A DNA stretch of 64,000 nucleotides from positions 1,413,540 through 1,477,539 of the forward strand of contig WBMW01005527.1 in the NCBI GenBank assembly GCA_013396635.1. The letters are read 5' to 3'. Each line of letters opens with the position of its first letter. Positions within the stretch are counted from its first letter, which is position 1. A model generated the notes under the pieces. That model did not search any database. It was not told the DNA's origin and saw only the letters and a program-made list of their open reading frames with translations. Of the stretch, positions 13,371-25,169 are shown one piece after another. Source of the stretch: Penelope pileata. Taxonomy: Eukaryota > Chordata > Aves > Galliformes > Cracidae. The position numbers were made by a program, and so were the translations under genes.

Positions 13371-15100
13371 AACATGGAAAAGAGGTAACGTACAAGAAGA
13401 TTTACTCTAGAAGTAATAGCTAAAGTCAAAGGTTTGCCATCAGTTCTGAACTGCTTAAAAATTGCATCTTGTCTCAGAGTCATATTCTGTCCTGAGTGTT
13501 CAAGCAATTGTGGAAAAGCAAAGCTCCCCTTGGCAGAAATTCCCCGTTGAGTTATATTATATGTCCTAAACAGAAGACTTTTTTTTCATAAAGTTTCTGT
13601 CATTATGATGTTTTACTCAGTACCAGTTTTGAAAATCAAGAGAAAAGAGGAAAAAGTAAAATGCAAGTAGACAAAAAAACATGCTCCTGAACAAAAAATA
13701 TGAAGGCTATTCCTATCTAAATATGATTACCAAAACCAACGTGACTGCATAGTTGTCTTGCCAATGGTTACCACTGGAAATAGCTGCTTAGATAAGAGTG
13801 GAACTAAATATGTGTATTAGGGTAGCATGTCACCTTCTAGTACAACAGTTGAAAACCTTATGTAAGAGCACCTTACACATTACCTATACTTCAGCTGTTA
13901 GGCCTACCGCTTGCATGTGAGGAGACAAAAGTGTAAGCATGCAGAATCAATCTGGAATCTCTTCTCTTAGTCTGCTGGGCATTAAATGCACTAATCAGTC
14001 ATCAGGGATCTAGGATTTCTCCTGAGTGATCAAAGCTTGCTTCTGAAGAAAAGGAAATCTTTCTTTTATATGCCAAAGTAAATGTAGGAGAAATATCATT
14101 CCTGACTTTCTCAAACTGTCTATTATGATGCTTTGAAACAAGGTATTTTACATTCTGCTGAGAATCAGACCGCAAAATGCAATGCATTCTTACTTTTTTC
14201 CTTCACAGTAACTCAAGATTTGAGTGCCTCTATGTTCCATAAAGGGTAGTGGCCTCCACGACACACACACAGCACTCCCTCTGTTTGTGGATGAGACATG
14301 CCAATTTTTTGAGTCCATCAAGCTGTAAAGGACTAAACCGATGCTCAAAATAAGAGCAAACAGAATATATGAAGGAAATATCTATGTGCGTTATGTAATT
14401 ACATGTTTATTCATGTTTACAAATAATTCCATAGATTATTTTGGCATTTTGTTGGAGGAAAAAAAGAATTTCCACCACAAAAGACCAAAAAAAACCCTCT
14501 TTTCTTCTAATCAATAATTATTTCTTACCTTTAATTGGAAAATTTTAAAGAATATAGTTTCTGAGAAAAAAAAGTTGTTCTATCAAAAGTCAGTTTTCTA
14601 TGTAAGACTAAGGCTTTTGATCTGACTTGAATGATTAAATTAATAAATCGTTGAGATATTGTGTGTCCATCACACACAGATGCGTGTATCCTCTCTCTGC
14701 TTTCTCTGCGTTGACTCATGTAAGATGTCTGCCAGAATGTTTCCAATTTTAATTGTTTTGGTGATTCGCTGTTACTTTTTTGAGGGGGAGAAAAATGACC
14801 AGAAAAGCTTCACAGAGTTGTTTTAATAGGGGAAAAGATGGCGGAGATGTGTCTAATAAATTGCTGTGGAAATGTTCAAATTCAGCAGCAACCTGAACTT
14901 AAATGAGAAGGATTGCATCTTTGATGAGACTGTTAGCTCAATGTTAGGAATTGTGAGTTTATTTTATAGAATTAGTAAACTTCTCCATAAGTGCAATTGT
15001 CACATGGTAAAGGCCGAACTCCTCTTTTGGTAGGTAGGAAGTCCCCAAAAAAGTGCATCCAGAGCATGTTTGCATTTGCCTCAAATTAATCTAAACAATC

Positions 15101-15122
15101 TTTTTTTTTTTTTTTTTTTTTT
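15101..15122. repeat. Poly-T run, 22 bases, followed by AG
   Basis: Twenty-two T residues are followed directly by AG and then TAAGTA. It could act as a strong polypyrimidine tract plus acceptor AG, but no open exon with a donor follows. Most likely a simple homopolymer. Confidence 0.85.
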
Positions 15123-15990
15123 AGTAAGTACAAATAAGAGCGATGCAAAAATGATAAGAAACTTTTTAAAACAAATACTTTCTAAATTATGTGATAATTA
15201 TGTTTCTTAGTAAAATAGGAAGAGGCGCAGCTGCCTTTTGTCCTTCATTTCGTGATTTCAGTGCTCAGACAAAACTCATGCAGTTTATGGAAATGATTAA
15301 GACTGTTCCTCAGTATAAATACCAACTGGCTGCAAAGTATGTAAGGTAATTGAGGAAGAGGAATTAATGCAAAATGGCAACATAGATCAACTGGAATGCC
15401 ATTTAGTTCCAGGGCAGTCTGGGTTCTTGATTAAGACTATGCTTTTTTATTCTAAGATCACATGGTCTTATATGCAAAGGATCTGTTACATTATATGTGG
15501 CACACCTCTCACTGCTCTGTATCATTCCTTTTACAAAATTTCTGTTCAGCACTCTATTATATTTTATTCTCTTCTGAAATCAAAGTTTTAATTCTGGGCA
15601 TATGGCTGGTACTTAAAAAGAGGGAAGGGACAGAAAAGATCCTCAGTAGTTACGCTTCTTCTGTCGCTGTTCTTTTTGGCAAGGGAAGTCTTTACAGGTG
15701 ATTGAAATAGTTCACTTTGTGCAGGAAATTTGTAATATTCCTGTTGCTTTCTGCATGCAGAGGACAAGCTGCTGCCAGCTATACAGCATCGTTTACTACA
15801 GCTTCAGGGACTTGAGTGATTTCCATCCATTCAGATTGGTCTAAACCACGGAACTGTTCCCATCTCCAGCATTTGTAGTGCCCTTATCACAATAGAGTTG
15901 CCGAAGGCTGTATGAATTACAAGCTGTTTCTCATGTTTATTGATGGACTGGTATTTAGGAAAGGATCAAAATAATAATTTCCATTGGAAT

Positions 15991-16127
15991 CTACCTTTTT
16001 TTCCTTCTTTCCTTTCTTCCTCCTTCCCTCCTTCTCTACTTCTCTCTCCTATTTTGTCTTATTTATTTTCTTCCTTTTCTTTCTCTTCCTTCTTCTTTTT
16101 TACCTTCTTATTTTTCTTTTCCATTTT
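15991..16127 (+). repeat. Polypyrimidine tract, about 137 bases
   Basis: The plus strand is almost entirely C and T, with irregular CTTT, CCTT and TTCC steps and only a few purines (near 16038, 16050-16070 and 16103-16110). The strand asymmetry is far longer than a splice-site tract. Such homopurine-homopyrimidine stretches can form triplex (H-DNA) structures; whether this one does is unknown. A Ser/Phe-rich open frame across it is an artefact of the composition. Confidence 0.8.
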
Positions 16128-16564
16128 TGAGGGGATGGAGTGAGGATAAGGGGACATGTAGAGCTCAGTTTCTAAATGTGAGACCTCTGGCAGAAGGAAT
16201 TGAAGTAATTGGATCGGATTAGACAAACCAGCAGAAGAAAGTCACATTCCATGAGGTTTTTCTAGCATTGAGTGAATAGTAATCATAGAAGGATTAGTGC
16301 AAATCTAAGATGTGGTCCACTCTGAATACTTTTCACCGTATATAAACAAAAGCAAGATGTAATATATGCTATTTAAACTTCTTTTTATCTATAATAGATT
16401 TCTTTTATAGCTGCAGTAACTTGAAAAAATCCTGCATGGTGAGAAAGCACTCTTGCTGTTTTTCAGTAAAGAATTATACCTTTTAAGCTTTAATTCTAAA
16501 GAGACTCTAAGGAGAGCTTAATTTAAGATACTTATTCTAGTTTTAAATTATGTCCACCCTCTTT

Positions 16565-16611
16565 TAATCTTTTTTTTCTTTTTATTTTTATTATTATTAT
16601 TATTATTTTTA
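16565..16611 (+). repeat. T-rich and (TTA)n microsatellite
   Basis: A T-rich run leads into about six tandem TTA units (roughly 16589-16607) and then further T residues. It ends about ten bases before an acceptor-like CAG, so it would serve as the polypyrimidine tract of the candidate microexon at 16622. Confidence 0.8.
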
Positions 16612-16621
16612 TGTACATCAG

Positions 16622-16648
16622 AGAAGAAGAGAGAAATATTTTAAAATG
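16622..16648 (+). other. Candidate 27-nt microexon (speculative)
   Basis: A T-rich tract ending in atgtacatcag gives a plausible acceptor at 16620-16621, and aaaatg followed by gtaagt gives a near-consensus donor at 16649-16654. The enclosed 27 bases are a multiple of three and open in two of three frames (RRREKYFKM in phase 0; EEERNILK plus split codons in another). Microexons of this size are common in neuronal genes with long introns. No flanking exon is visible, I do not recognise the peptide, and chance pairing of such signals in 64 kb is realistic. Confidence 0.25.
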
Positions 16649-17617
16649 GTAAGTTCAGGGTTTTTTTTAATGGTTTATGGTATCCATATTTTTTGTGATT
16701 TCTGAAGACTTCCAGCTTCCCAGCTATACCTGCTTTTGGCCACATTGTTAAAAGTGACTTGCAAAGCTAAAATTAAGCTAAATTTGAACTCCAGTTTTTA
16801 ATTAACTGCATCTCTAGTGACCACATAAGGACATTAGCCCAGAGTAGCTCTTAAAAGTCCTTTAAATAAAATGTTTTTATTATCAATTCAGCTTCAATCT
16901 ATTAATGTGTTGCAAAGATTACTTTGGATGCACTATCTGATCATATCATACATATCAGAAGAATAAAGATTTACAATGAGCTGTAGTTCACAGGTGATTT
17001 TGTGGGGAAACATGAAGTAGTGTAGTGATAGATGAATAAAGATCATGCTATGGTTGTGATTCCTTGTTCCAACTTCATTTTTTGAAGTATTGGAATAGTC
17101 CATAATTGGATTGCCTTTATTCCCAAATGGCCTCTGCTTTAGCTTCGTTTCCATGTACTTGGTTTATTAAAACTTGTGCTGTGATTTTGGTTTCCCTCTC
17201 CTCTCTGTATCATAAGATAAATGAAATAAGAATTAAATCAACCAGCTTACCATATTATGGATTTACTAAGAGTAACAAACTTTTATTACTTAAGCATAAG
17301 CAAAACACTTTTCATCCCTGAAAACTATTCATAAACTGCTCCTGTAAAATCCTGCCATTCTAACCTTTCAGTGTCCTGTTATTTGAGAGATTTCAGGTGG
17401 ATTTTGTTCATGTTGAGCCAGACGACCTTCTTGACTCTTGCTATTGCCTGTAATTGTTCATCAGGTTTGAATTAATTTCAACCCGTGAATTTTCTTTGAT
17501 CATGTTTCTTAAAAGCCTAGGGTTCTATGATTCATTAATTTTATGGACACTATGGGGTTGTAATTGGGATCAACATTTGGGCCAGGATTTTGTAGACAGG
17601 AAACATTCATCACTTCC

Positions 17618-17685
17618 ATAGACTCATAGAATGGTTGGAAAGGTCCTTTAAAGATTATCTAGTCCAACCTCTTTCATTACAATCC
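17618..17685 (-). mobile_element. CR1 LINE 3'-end fragment
   Basis: The sequence starts with an inverted CR1 terminus (catagaatggttggaaagg) and continues with a degraded match to the adjoining CR1 3' untranslated region, including agtccaacct. Only about 70 bases are recognisable, with the 3' end at the left. It is a heavily 5'-truncated or decayed copy without coding sequence. Confidence 0.75.
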
Positions 17686-19484
17686 TTTTCCAAAGAGGGC
17701 CTGGAAAATGTAATGGAGACTGAAAACGATTCAAGGTCTTTGTGTTTGTGGAACAGGTAGAGGCTGTGATTTTGAATTACTGTTTTGAGATAAACTTCTG
17801 TTAGATCAGTTAGTAGAACTGGAAGAAACAGACAAATTCTTCAAATACACAAATACTTCTTCCATCTTAAATCAGGTGATGCAGACTCAAAGCTAAGAAC
17901 AGATGAGAGAACAAATGTCCTAAGTTTAATATTTGTTGCTTGTATCACCTGAAAAGTAGTTGAAAGGTACTGTAGAGTAGAGGGAATCTTATGATGAGGA
18001 AAAGCTAAGTTGTTCTACCTAGGAAGCATAATATTTGATCAACCTATGAAGACCAAGTGCATTAATAGAGTGGGATGATAAACAATATTGTCTTCCTACA
18101 AGGAAATGAGGAAGGGCAATAGGCCAACGTCTTACACATTCAAGGTCTGTTGAGCTTTCAGTAAGCTGAAGGGAACATCAGTGTTTGTTGATAGACTGAT
18201 AAGCCAAATAAGATGTGACTTCTTATGTTAGGAAAAAGAAAAACTGAAATAAACAACATATAGAACAAAAAGGATTCACAAAGAAAATAATTTTCAGTGT
18301 TATGAGCACATAACTCACAGCCAGAAAAAGCAGTACAACTGCTACTGCTTCAAAAGTGGAAAGATTTGCTACTGTTGTAATACAATCAGAAAAGGCATTT
18401 ACTTTGACTGAAGCTAGGGTAATTGCCTGTCTAGGTAGAAGAACAGGGTGCTACCCAATACGTTGCATTAGCAACATGAAAAATATTAATACAGTGTTAC
18501 AACCTTTCATTTGTGATCTCTGGTGCCACTTCTGATGAGAGGTCTAAGGCATGAAAACTTTCCACCAACTCTGCTTTGATCAAGAGATGTTTCTACTGTC
18601 TGTATGTATCAGACTTTTGCTATAATTGGCCCTACAAATTTTGTTCACACTTCAGCTGTGCAGAATATGTAGCACACCGGTAACGGGCTGTCTTGTGTTG
18701 ATAACAAGCTTTTTAATAAATCACTCATCCTTTCTATAATAATAAGACTTTCTGTTGTGTTTTCTTCTCAAAAGTAAAGAGGAAAAATAATTCTGCCACC
18801 TGTATTGTCATTTTCTTGTCTGTTTCATTTTCATTCTTTTGTGGCATGACATGATGAAACATAAGATAGAAAAACTGCCATTTCTATTTTCTTGCTCTCT
18901 ATATGGCACACTACCGTTGTTCCAGAAATCACAGAACCAAAGAGGGATTCAACTGGAAGATGTGGAAAAAGGGGCAATGGTGTGCAGATTGGCCAGAGAG
19001 AGTTAAAGAAGCAAATAAGATTACAGTAGGCAAAAATATGAACAACAAGCTGTTCAAATGTTAAACAATATTTTGTAACTCAAAAATATTTCATCATGTA
19101 GCTTTTTTTTATAGTTATGAATGGGCCATTAAAAATGTTTAAGTTCTAAGTACATCTTATTGATTACTTAAGCTTCAAATTTTAGTGTTTAGAACACTCA
19201 AAAGCTGTCAGTCTAGTGCTTATGGAAAATGTAATAATATCAGCACAATTTGTCCACAGAAAAAATACAGAAGTACAAATTCCGTATGTGAACACACTGT
19301 CATTGTGTTATTTCAAAATTCCTACACAGATTAAACATCTTCATTTAATTAGATAATTTCATATTGAAACGAATCACAGTAAAAGACAGATGTCAAAATT
19401 TCAGTTTCTTCCATTCAGTTCAATGTGGCAATGGAGTATCAAGCCCTGTTTAAAGATCAATAAGATATATAATAATACTTTTTA
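17686..19484. other. Unique AT-rich noncoding sequence
   Basis: No gene, microsatellite of note or recognisable transposon is seen between the CR1 fragment and the mariner relic. The last 45 bases before the mariner body are AT-rich and do not show the expected 5' terminal inverted repeat. Confidence 0.55.
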
Positions 19485-20563
19485 TAATGTGGACAGGTAG
19501 GTATCTCCATTAAATTTTGTTGCTGTGTGACAGATGACAGCAGAGGGGCAGTCTGACAAAATGGCATCTGACATGGAAGTGCATATGAAGCAAAGGTGTT
19601 TGAATTGAATTGAAGGTGAATTGAATTCCTCCATGCAGAAAAAATTGCACCAAGTACATTCATCAATGCTTGCTGAACATTTATGGAGACTAAACAGTGG
19701 ATATGAGCACAGTGAGGTGGTGGGTGGTACCTTTCAGTAACAGTGAGAGACATGAGAGACAATCTATGTTCCAGACAGCTATTTATAGTTTTCACACCAC
19801 AAAATGAAGAGCATCTCAATCAGCTTATCTGCACAAATTGTTGGATTACAACCAGGGAACCGTGTATGGCGCTGAATATTGGCTTCAATGAACTGGAAAT
19901 GATGGTGACAACACTGGAATATTACAAAGAATTGCACCAGGTGTGTCCCACAAATGCTCACACAGGAGCAGAAAAAATACCACGTGCGAGTTTGTCAGGA
20001 CCTATTGAACCAATGTGAGGCTGAAGGTGACAGTTTCCTGAATTGCATCATTACTGGTGATGAGACGTGGTGTCAGCCCTACAAGCCAGAGTCAAAATGG
20101 CAGTCCATGGAGTGGCAACATGTAAGTTCCCCATCAAAGACAAAGCTCAAGATGCAGCTCCCAGAAGGTAAAGTGATGTGCGCTGGCTTTTAGGGTAGGA
20201 AAGCAGTGATCCTTCTGGATTTTCTGGAACCCAGACAAGCCATCAACTCTGACCACTATGTTGCTACACTGAGTTGAAGGCTCGAATTTCCAGAGTTTTC
20301 CTAGCAATGACACGGTCATGGCAGCTGTGAAACAGTGGGTCACCTCTGCTGGTGCAGAAGATTTTTGCAAGGGCAGCATGCAAGCTCTTGTTCATCACTC
20401 GCAAAAATACGTAGCTAGTGTTGGTGACTATGTTGAAAAACAGTGTTTTGTAGCTGAGAATTTGCTCTATGAAATAGTGTTAAATAGTGTTATTATGCTC
20501 TTTGCATCTGTTATCATTTCCATGGAAATAAATAGGAGGCATTACTTTCAGGACGACCTACAT
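19485..20563 (+). mobile_element. Mariner-type DNA transposon relic (Galluhop-like)
   Basis: Tc1/mariner elements move by a cut-and-paste DDE/D transposase and insert at TA. The 3' end carries a terminal-repeat-like sequence, atggaaataaataggagg at 20522-20539, followed by attactttcaggacgaccta, and runs into a TA-rich junction at about 20562. This is the terminus I associate from memory with the chicken element Galluhop. The interior encodes a mariner transposase in pieces (19561 to about 20490). The 5' terminal repeat is not visible: the recognisable part begins in the 5' untranslated region near 19485, so the left end is lost or diverged. An internal deletion around 20275-20317 removes much of the catalytic domain. 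The copy is not mobile. Confidence 0.85.
19561..20490 (+). pseudogene. Mariner transposase pseudogene
   Basis: The ATG at 19561 begins a recognisable transposase N-terminus (MASDMEVHMKQ). A short TTGAA-type duplication near 19608-19630 disturbs the DNA-binding domain, and a frame change occurs near 19930-19960, where the linker continues in a second frame as MLTQEQKKYHVRVCQDLLNQ (from 19954). The first catalytic aspartate is in the TGDETW block; its codon is 20059-20061. A TAG follows at 20191-20193. The segment that should carry the second and third catalytic aspartates is missing, with VKQWVTSAGAEDF from the C-terminus resuming at about 20324. The downstream block DYVEKQCFVAENLLYEIV is well preserved. 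It is therefore a broken, catalytically dead remnant. SETMAR-like domestication is unlikely given these breaks. Confidence 0.85.
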
Positions 20564-23500
20564 ATAATTCCACAGTGTGTACCTAGCCTTCTGTATTAAG
20601 AAATATGTCTCTACATTCTCCACTCTGTATTTTAATTAATACTGAAATGTTTTGATGGAAGAAGAAATGCACTCCGGTTGCATCACATAAGCATCAAAGC
20701 ATCCAGATGTGGAAGATGTCAGAAGTTTGGGTTGGTATATCTGGCGTTATCCTGAGGCTATGAACAGTGTTTTCAAAGATGGACAGGTAGGCAGTGGGAT
20801 TTTGAACATCTTAAAGGCATGTAAATTCAGTAATAAAGGCTCTTTAAAAATACCCCTCGGCATTATTTACCTGCTTAAAGAGCACTGAAAATCAAGATTT
20901 AGAACATATGGGCCCTGGATATATTTATTTCTTCCTTTCCAACTATGTCTTCCATCTCTTAGTAGCTGTAGAATTACACTAAGAGCTGAAATTTTTATGT
21001 GTAACATCAGTAAGATTCTTTCACTGCAGTTTGAAAAATAATGCATCCATGACACAATTTAAGATGGAATACAAGCCTACTGTGAGTAAAGAATTTTTGG
21101 TATATAAGGCACTTTAAGCATCCTAAGTGCAATTTAATGGCTAAAGGAGCATTGATTAATCTGATATTCCAGAAAATGTTAATAAAACAATACCAGTATT
21201 ACCTTATTGAATGCAATTTTTCTTAAGTCACAATGACGAATAGAAGGTTTGAGGAGCTGTACAGTTTTAGGAATTTGGATTTAGGACAACATACAGCACT
21301 TGGGAACTCTTCTTTGTCTTCAGTTTCTATTTAGATTATAGTTGTATGATTAAGTAACAAAGTTTTATAAACTAAACTGTATGCCTTTGTGGAAACAAGG
21401 AACATCCAGCAAATCCCTTAAGAAATTTTAATTGAAATAACTGAAACATTGAAACCTCCTTTATGAACTTTTATAAATTCCACGTTCTTCAAATTTAGTT
21501 TGCATTCCTTGCTCCAAGATCTACTTCAATATTAATGTCAAAGAGGATGCTGGCATTTATGTCATCTGTTGGATTCCTATTAATCTCCAAGGAAGAGGCA
21601 TTAGTGGCCAGGGAGGGATTGCGAATGAATCTGTATCTTTTCCAATTAAAATTTTCATCACTTCTCCAATGAAAATTACTGCTGACTTTCTTTCTTCATA
21701 CTAAAAAGGATGTTAAAGCCTTCTTTCCTATCATTTTATCTCAAATGCAAATAATCGTTTCTTCTTGTCTCACAGAAAAGTTCATCCCTTGAATCTATAT
21801 AAAAGAACACTGACAACAAAGGAGTCTAAATCTGGTGCTGAGGCTGCTTTGAAAGAGATTGTTTTATTCCTATAGTAGTGCCTTGATTAGATATTCCTTT
21901 TCAGACAGGTGTTATGAATCCAACTCCAAAATACATGAAATGCATTTCCAGACATTGCATTTTCTACACCCTCTGCTCTTCTAGGTGGAGTACTGTCAAA
22001 CCATGAATTTCCTGTTAAAACAGTTGAAGAAACCCTTATTCTTTTTTAATTATTATTATTTTACTCTTCAGACATTAAAAAGAAAATGCACAAGTATCCA
22101 GTAACCTTTAGAAGATATGATCTTTGTGAGAGAGAAAATCATGTATTAAAAATTCTTATATATGAAGCCTATAATTCAGTTTGACTGACATCAAATCATA
22201 CTGACTGTTGCTCTTTAAGAAATACACTACCCTCAACAGTAACATCATTGATGGATCATAGGAATAAGACTGTAATAGTTAGTTAGATTGCAACAACAAA
22301 GCACATCTGGGAAACATTTTCTGGAGTCCAAGTAAGATGGATAAAAATCAATATTGCCTGTTGACTTCATAGCTATTTCATTCTCCATTTGCCAACAAGC
22401 CATAAATTGGTGCTAGAATTAGAATTCTGACATATCATTAGTCAGAGGAATAAATACGAAATAACTTGATGAGCCTTGGTATAAGAAACACAGTTTCAAA
22501 TAAAAAGTCATTCCGTATGTGTCATTTCTTGCTAGGGTTTTATATAATTCAGCAAATTGTATCATAAATTTTGGCAAAAGGTACAGTGGAGCTGTAAACT
22601 TAATTTTTTTTTTGAGGGAAAAGCTCAGAAGACAAGATTGGTTCCATGTCACACAGAGTAATCCTACTTTTTGTGCTTTTATATGCATTTAAATATTGTT
22701 TTCAGTAATGACTGTGTAATTCTAGGAGGGGAGGTATCCTCCTAATTTAACACTTTAAGGTTTCAGTATTTCACATCTCTGTTTTGATCCAGCTGTCCAA
22801 TCAGTCTTTCAATCTACATGGCCATTCTTTTGTTCAGCCAGCTACAGTCAGCATGTTAATGGGATGATATCAGTAGTGAATTTGGTTCAGTGAAGACAAG
22901 CAAGAACTTTGCTCTGAGGATTGTGTTCTTATTCACCCATTTCACCATATTTTATGATTTGCCCTTCTCTAATGTCAGTAATGAGCAGGCATCATTTAAC
23001 TACACAGTCCAATACTGAATGAAACATGCTCGCTCACCAAGTAGCATACTACTGTAGGACTGACTGGATAAGGGGTTAGTACATTTCAAGGGTAGAGGGA
23101 TGCTTCATAAAGTGTCCTTTCACTTTGATCTTGCTATAGACCAGGGGTAATTGACAGAACAGCAGCAGATACAGTTCAAAATGGCAATGGAAAGGTTTTT
23201 CACCTGCTCCATTACTTTCCTCTTTCCTCTATTCCCTTCCCAGGAACCACAGATTTCCATTAACTACAGATCTGGAATGGCTCTGCTCTTCTGCTGTTTC
23301 AAGCAAGAGAGAAGAGCTTCAGATGAATGGAGGAAATGGAGAACGCAATCAGAATCCCGCTCCTTTCCTCCTGTTGTATAAGGGAGACTGCTCAGGCAGC
23401 ACAGTTGAACTCTGGCAGATGTAGGAAGGAGAATAGCAAAGGTAGAGCCTCAGCAGACTGGAATACTAGACAAGAAGAGAAAATTGTAGGACACCTGAGT

Positions 23501-23997
23501 ATGACAATAGGTACTTCGGTAACAATACCTTCATCCTCAGCATTTTCTTACTGCTTTTCTCCTATACATGCATTGTGTTATATGCATTTGACTTGCAATG
23601 TTGTCATTGTAACAGTTTAATCATCCACCATAAACTGTTCCCTGCTTGAAACACATCTTTTACCCGTCCCTGGCCTACGGGAGGGAGAGAAGCAGCAAGT
23701 GCTGTTTCTGGCTTCAATGTACATGTGTACAGATTGTCCAAGCAGCAGAACTGTGTTATGCTCCAGCAAGTAGCCTTCCCTTAGTGAATTTCTGCTTTTG
23801 TCGATGGAAAGGAAGTAAGTACTGTTAGCTTAAAAAAATAATGGCATTGAGGAAAATAAGCAAATAAATGTAAAGATTAGATGGAGGAAACAACAGTCAT
23901 GTATAAAGCTTTTGTTCTAGGATGGGATAATTTTTCATTGTTAAAAGTGTTAAGTTACTGATTACTTGGAGCTATTACAGCTTTATATTAATTGACT

Positions 23998-24022
23998 TTT
24001 TTATTATTATTATTATTTTTAA
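23998..24022 (+). repeat. (TTA)n microsatellite
   Basis: A T-run is followed by about five TTA/ATT units and a closing T-run. It is an ordinary short microsatellite in unique sequence. Confidence 0.75.
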
Positions 24023-25140
24023 TGTTAGTAGTAGTTGTGAAGAAGTACAGATGGTATCAAGATCCATTCTCAAGCAGTGAATATTTTCATTGCCCGTTGT
24101 AGAGATACTGCCTGGTGTCAGGTGGTTATACAGATATATGTTTGTTGTTGCCAGCATGCTAAATCCTGTAGAAGAAATGCTATGACATATTCTTTTTCTT
24201 CCATTCTACTTGCTGTGGTAGGGCTGGTAACAGGGGAAGTGGGTATTGCAGTCTGTCTTGAGTGTGTGTCTGTTGTCAGGCTTATCTTGAGGTTTTGATC
24301 TTTGCAGTGTACTGATTGTGCCTCTTGCCTGGGATACTTTTAAGCTCTACTACTCTTATGTAAGCATGAACTCTACTACAGGGCAGTGTTTAGATCTTTG
24401 TGCGTTTTTGAAATAATCCTATAATCCTTTTACTTTCTAAGTAATTACGTAATTAGGAATAAGTAAAAGCACAATATGGACTTAAGGCCTGCTTTACAAG
24501 CACACTGAGCACTTAAAGATCGCACTAGTTTATCATAAAATCAAGACATTATGTATGTTAAAAGCTGTAATAAATTTAAAACAAGTACTTTTAAAGGCTT
24601 GTATTCCAGGACAACAGATAGACTAAAAATCCCCTTATCTCTGCCTACCGAAGAAAGATGTTCCTTTTTATTGGACTCAAAGTAATAGGGGCAAAAGGCT
24701 GAGCAACCTGTGGTGCAGATAAATGCATGTATTTTAGGCTGCCTGAATGCTCTTTTTAAGTCTGAGTGACTCTGAGATATTGTAAACCTGTGTGGTCCAG
24801 AACACTGCCTAAAAGTTATAAAATAATGTGTAAATATTTTAGTTCGGTGGTTGTTTTTATTTTAATTAGTAGAGAAATAGACCCGTAAATTTAAGTGCCA
24901 GAATTAACCTTTTGATTGATCTTCTGTTGATAATTTTCTTTTATCTTCATCCCAAACTAGCTGTGTGTTCGCAGACACTTCTAGGGGTGAAAGTGTGAGA
25001 GCCAGTGAATGCTGTGGATCTTCCCAGTGTATCAGTTCCTGAAACTGTTGCATTAATCAGTGTTAAACAGATCGAGTGTGAAAATGGCCATAGTGCTCAG
25101 TCTTTCAATTTCATGTGATTTAACACAGGAAAAACTGTTG

Positions 25141-25169
25141 TTTTTTTTCTAAAAAAAAAAAAAAAAAAA
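25141..25169 (+). repeat. T8-CT-A19 homopolymer pair
   Basis: Eight T residues, CT and nineteen A residues are adjacent. The runs are complementary and could fold back as a short hairpin. No transposon body is recognisable on either side. Confidence 0.8.

Larger units (their letters stand above)
9833..17617. other. Unique AT-rich noncoding sequence with simple repeats
   Basis: No gene was recognised. The stretch contains T-runs at 10435-10450 and 15101-15122, a purine-rich patch at about 13288-13370, a 137-base pyrimidine tract at 15991-16127 and a TTA microsatellite at about 16565-16611. A 27-base interval with good splice-site consensus on both sides lies at 16622-16648 and is listed separately. 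The repeat-free segment at about 14820-15060 reads like a possible conserved element, but this rests on composition alone. Confidence 0.5.

Noticed and set aside
13286..13507. Minus-strand open frame rich in Phe, Leu and Ser
   Set aside because: It crosses the purine-rich low-complexity tract; its composition follows from that tract.
15940..16143. Ser/Phe/Pro-rich open frame
   Set aside because: It is produced by the polypyrimidine tract and has no coding signature.
18930..18975. aaatcacagaaccaaagagg followed by ggattcaactggaag, loosely like an inverted CR1 end
   Set aside because: Similarity fades after a few bases and the rest does not follow any CR1 3' region I recognise.
23785..23813. 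Possible short exon between cttcccttag and gtaagt
   Set aside because: The polypyrimidine tract is weak, the interval begins with TGA in one frame, and no neighbouring exon is visible.
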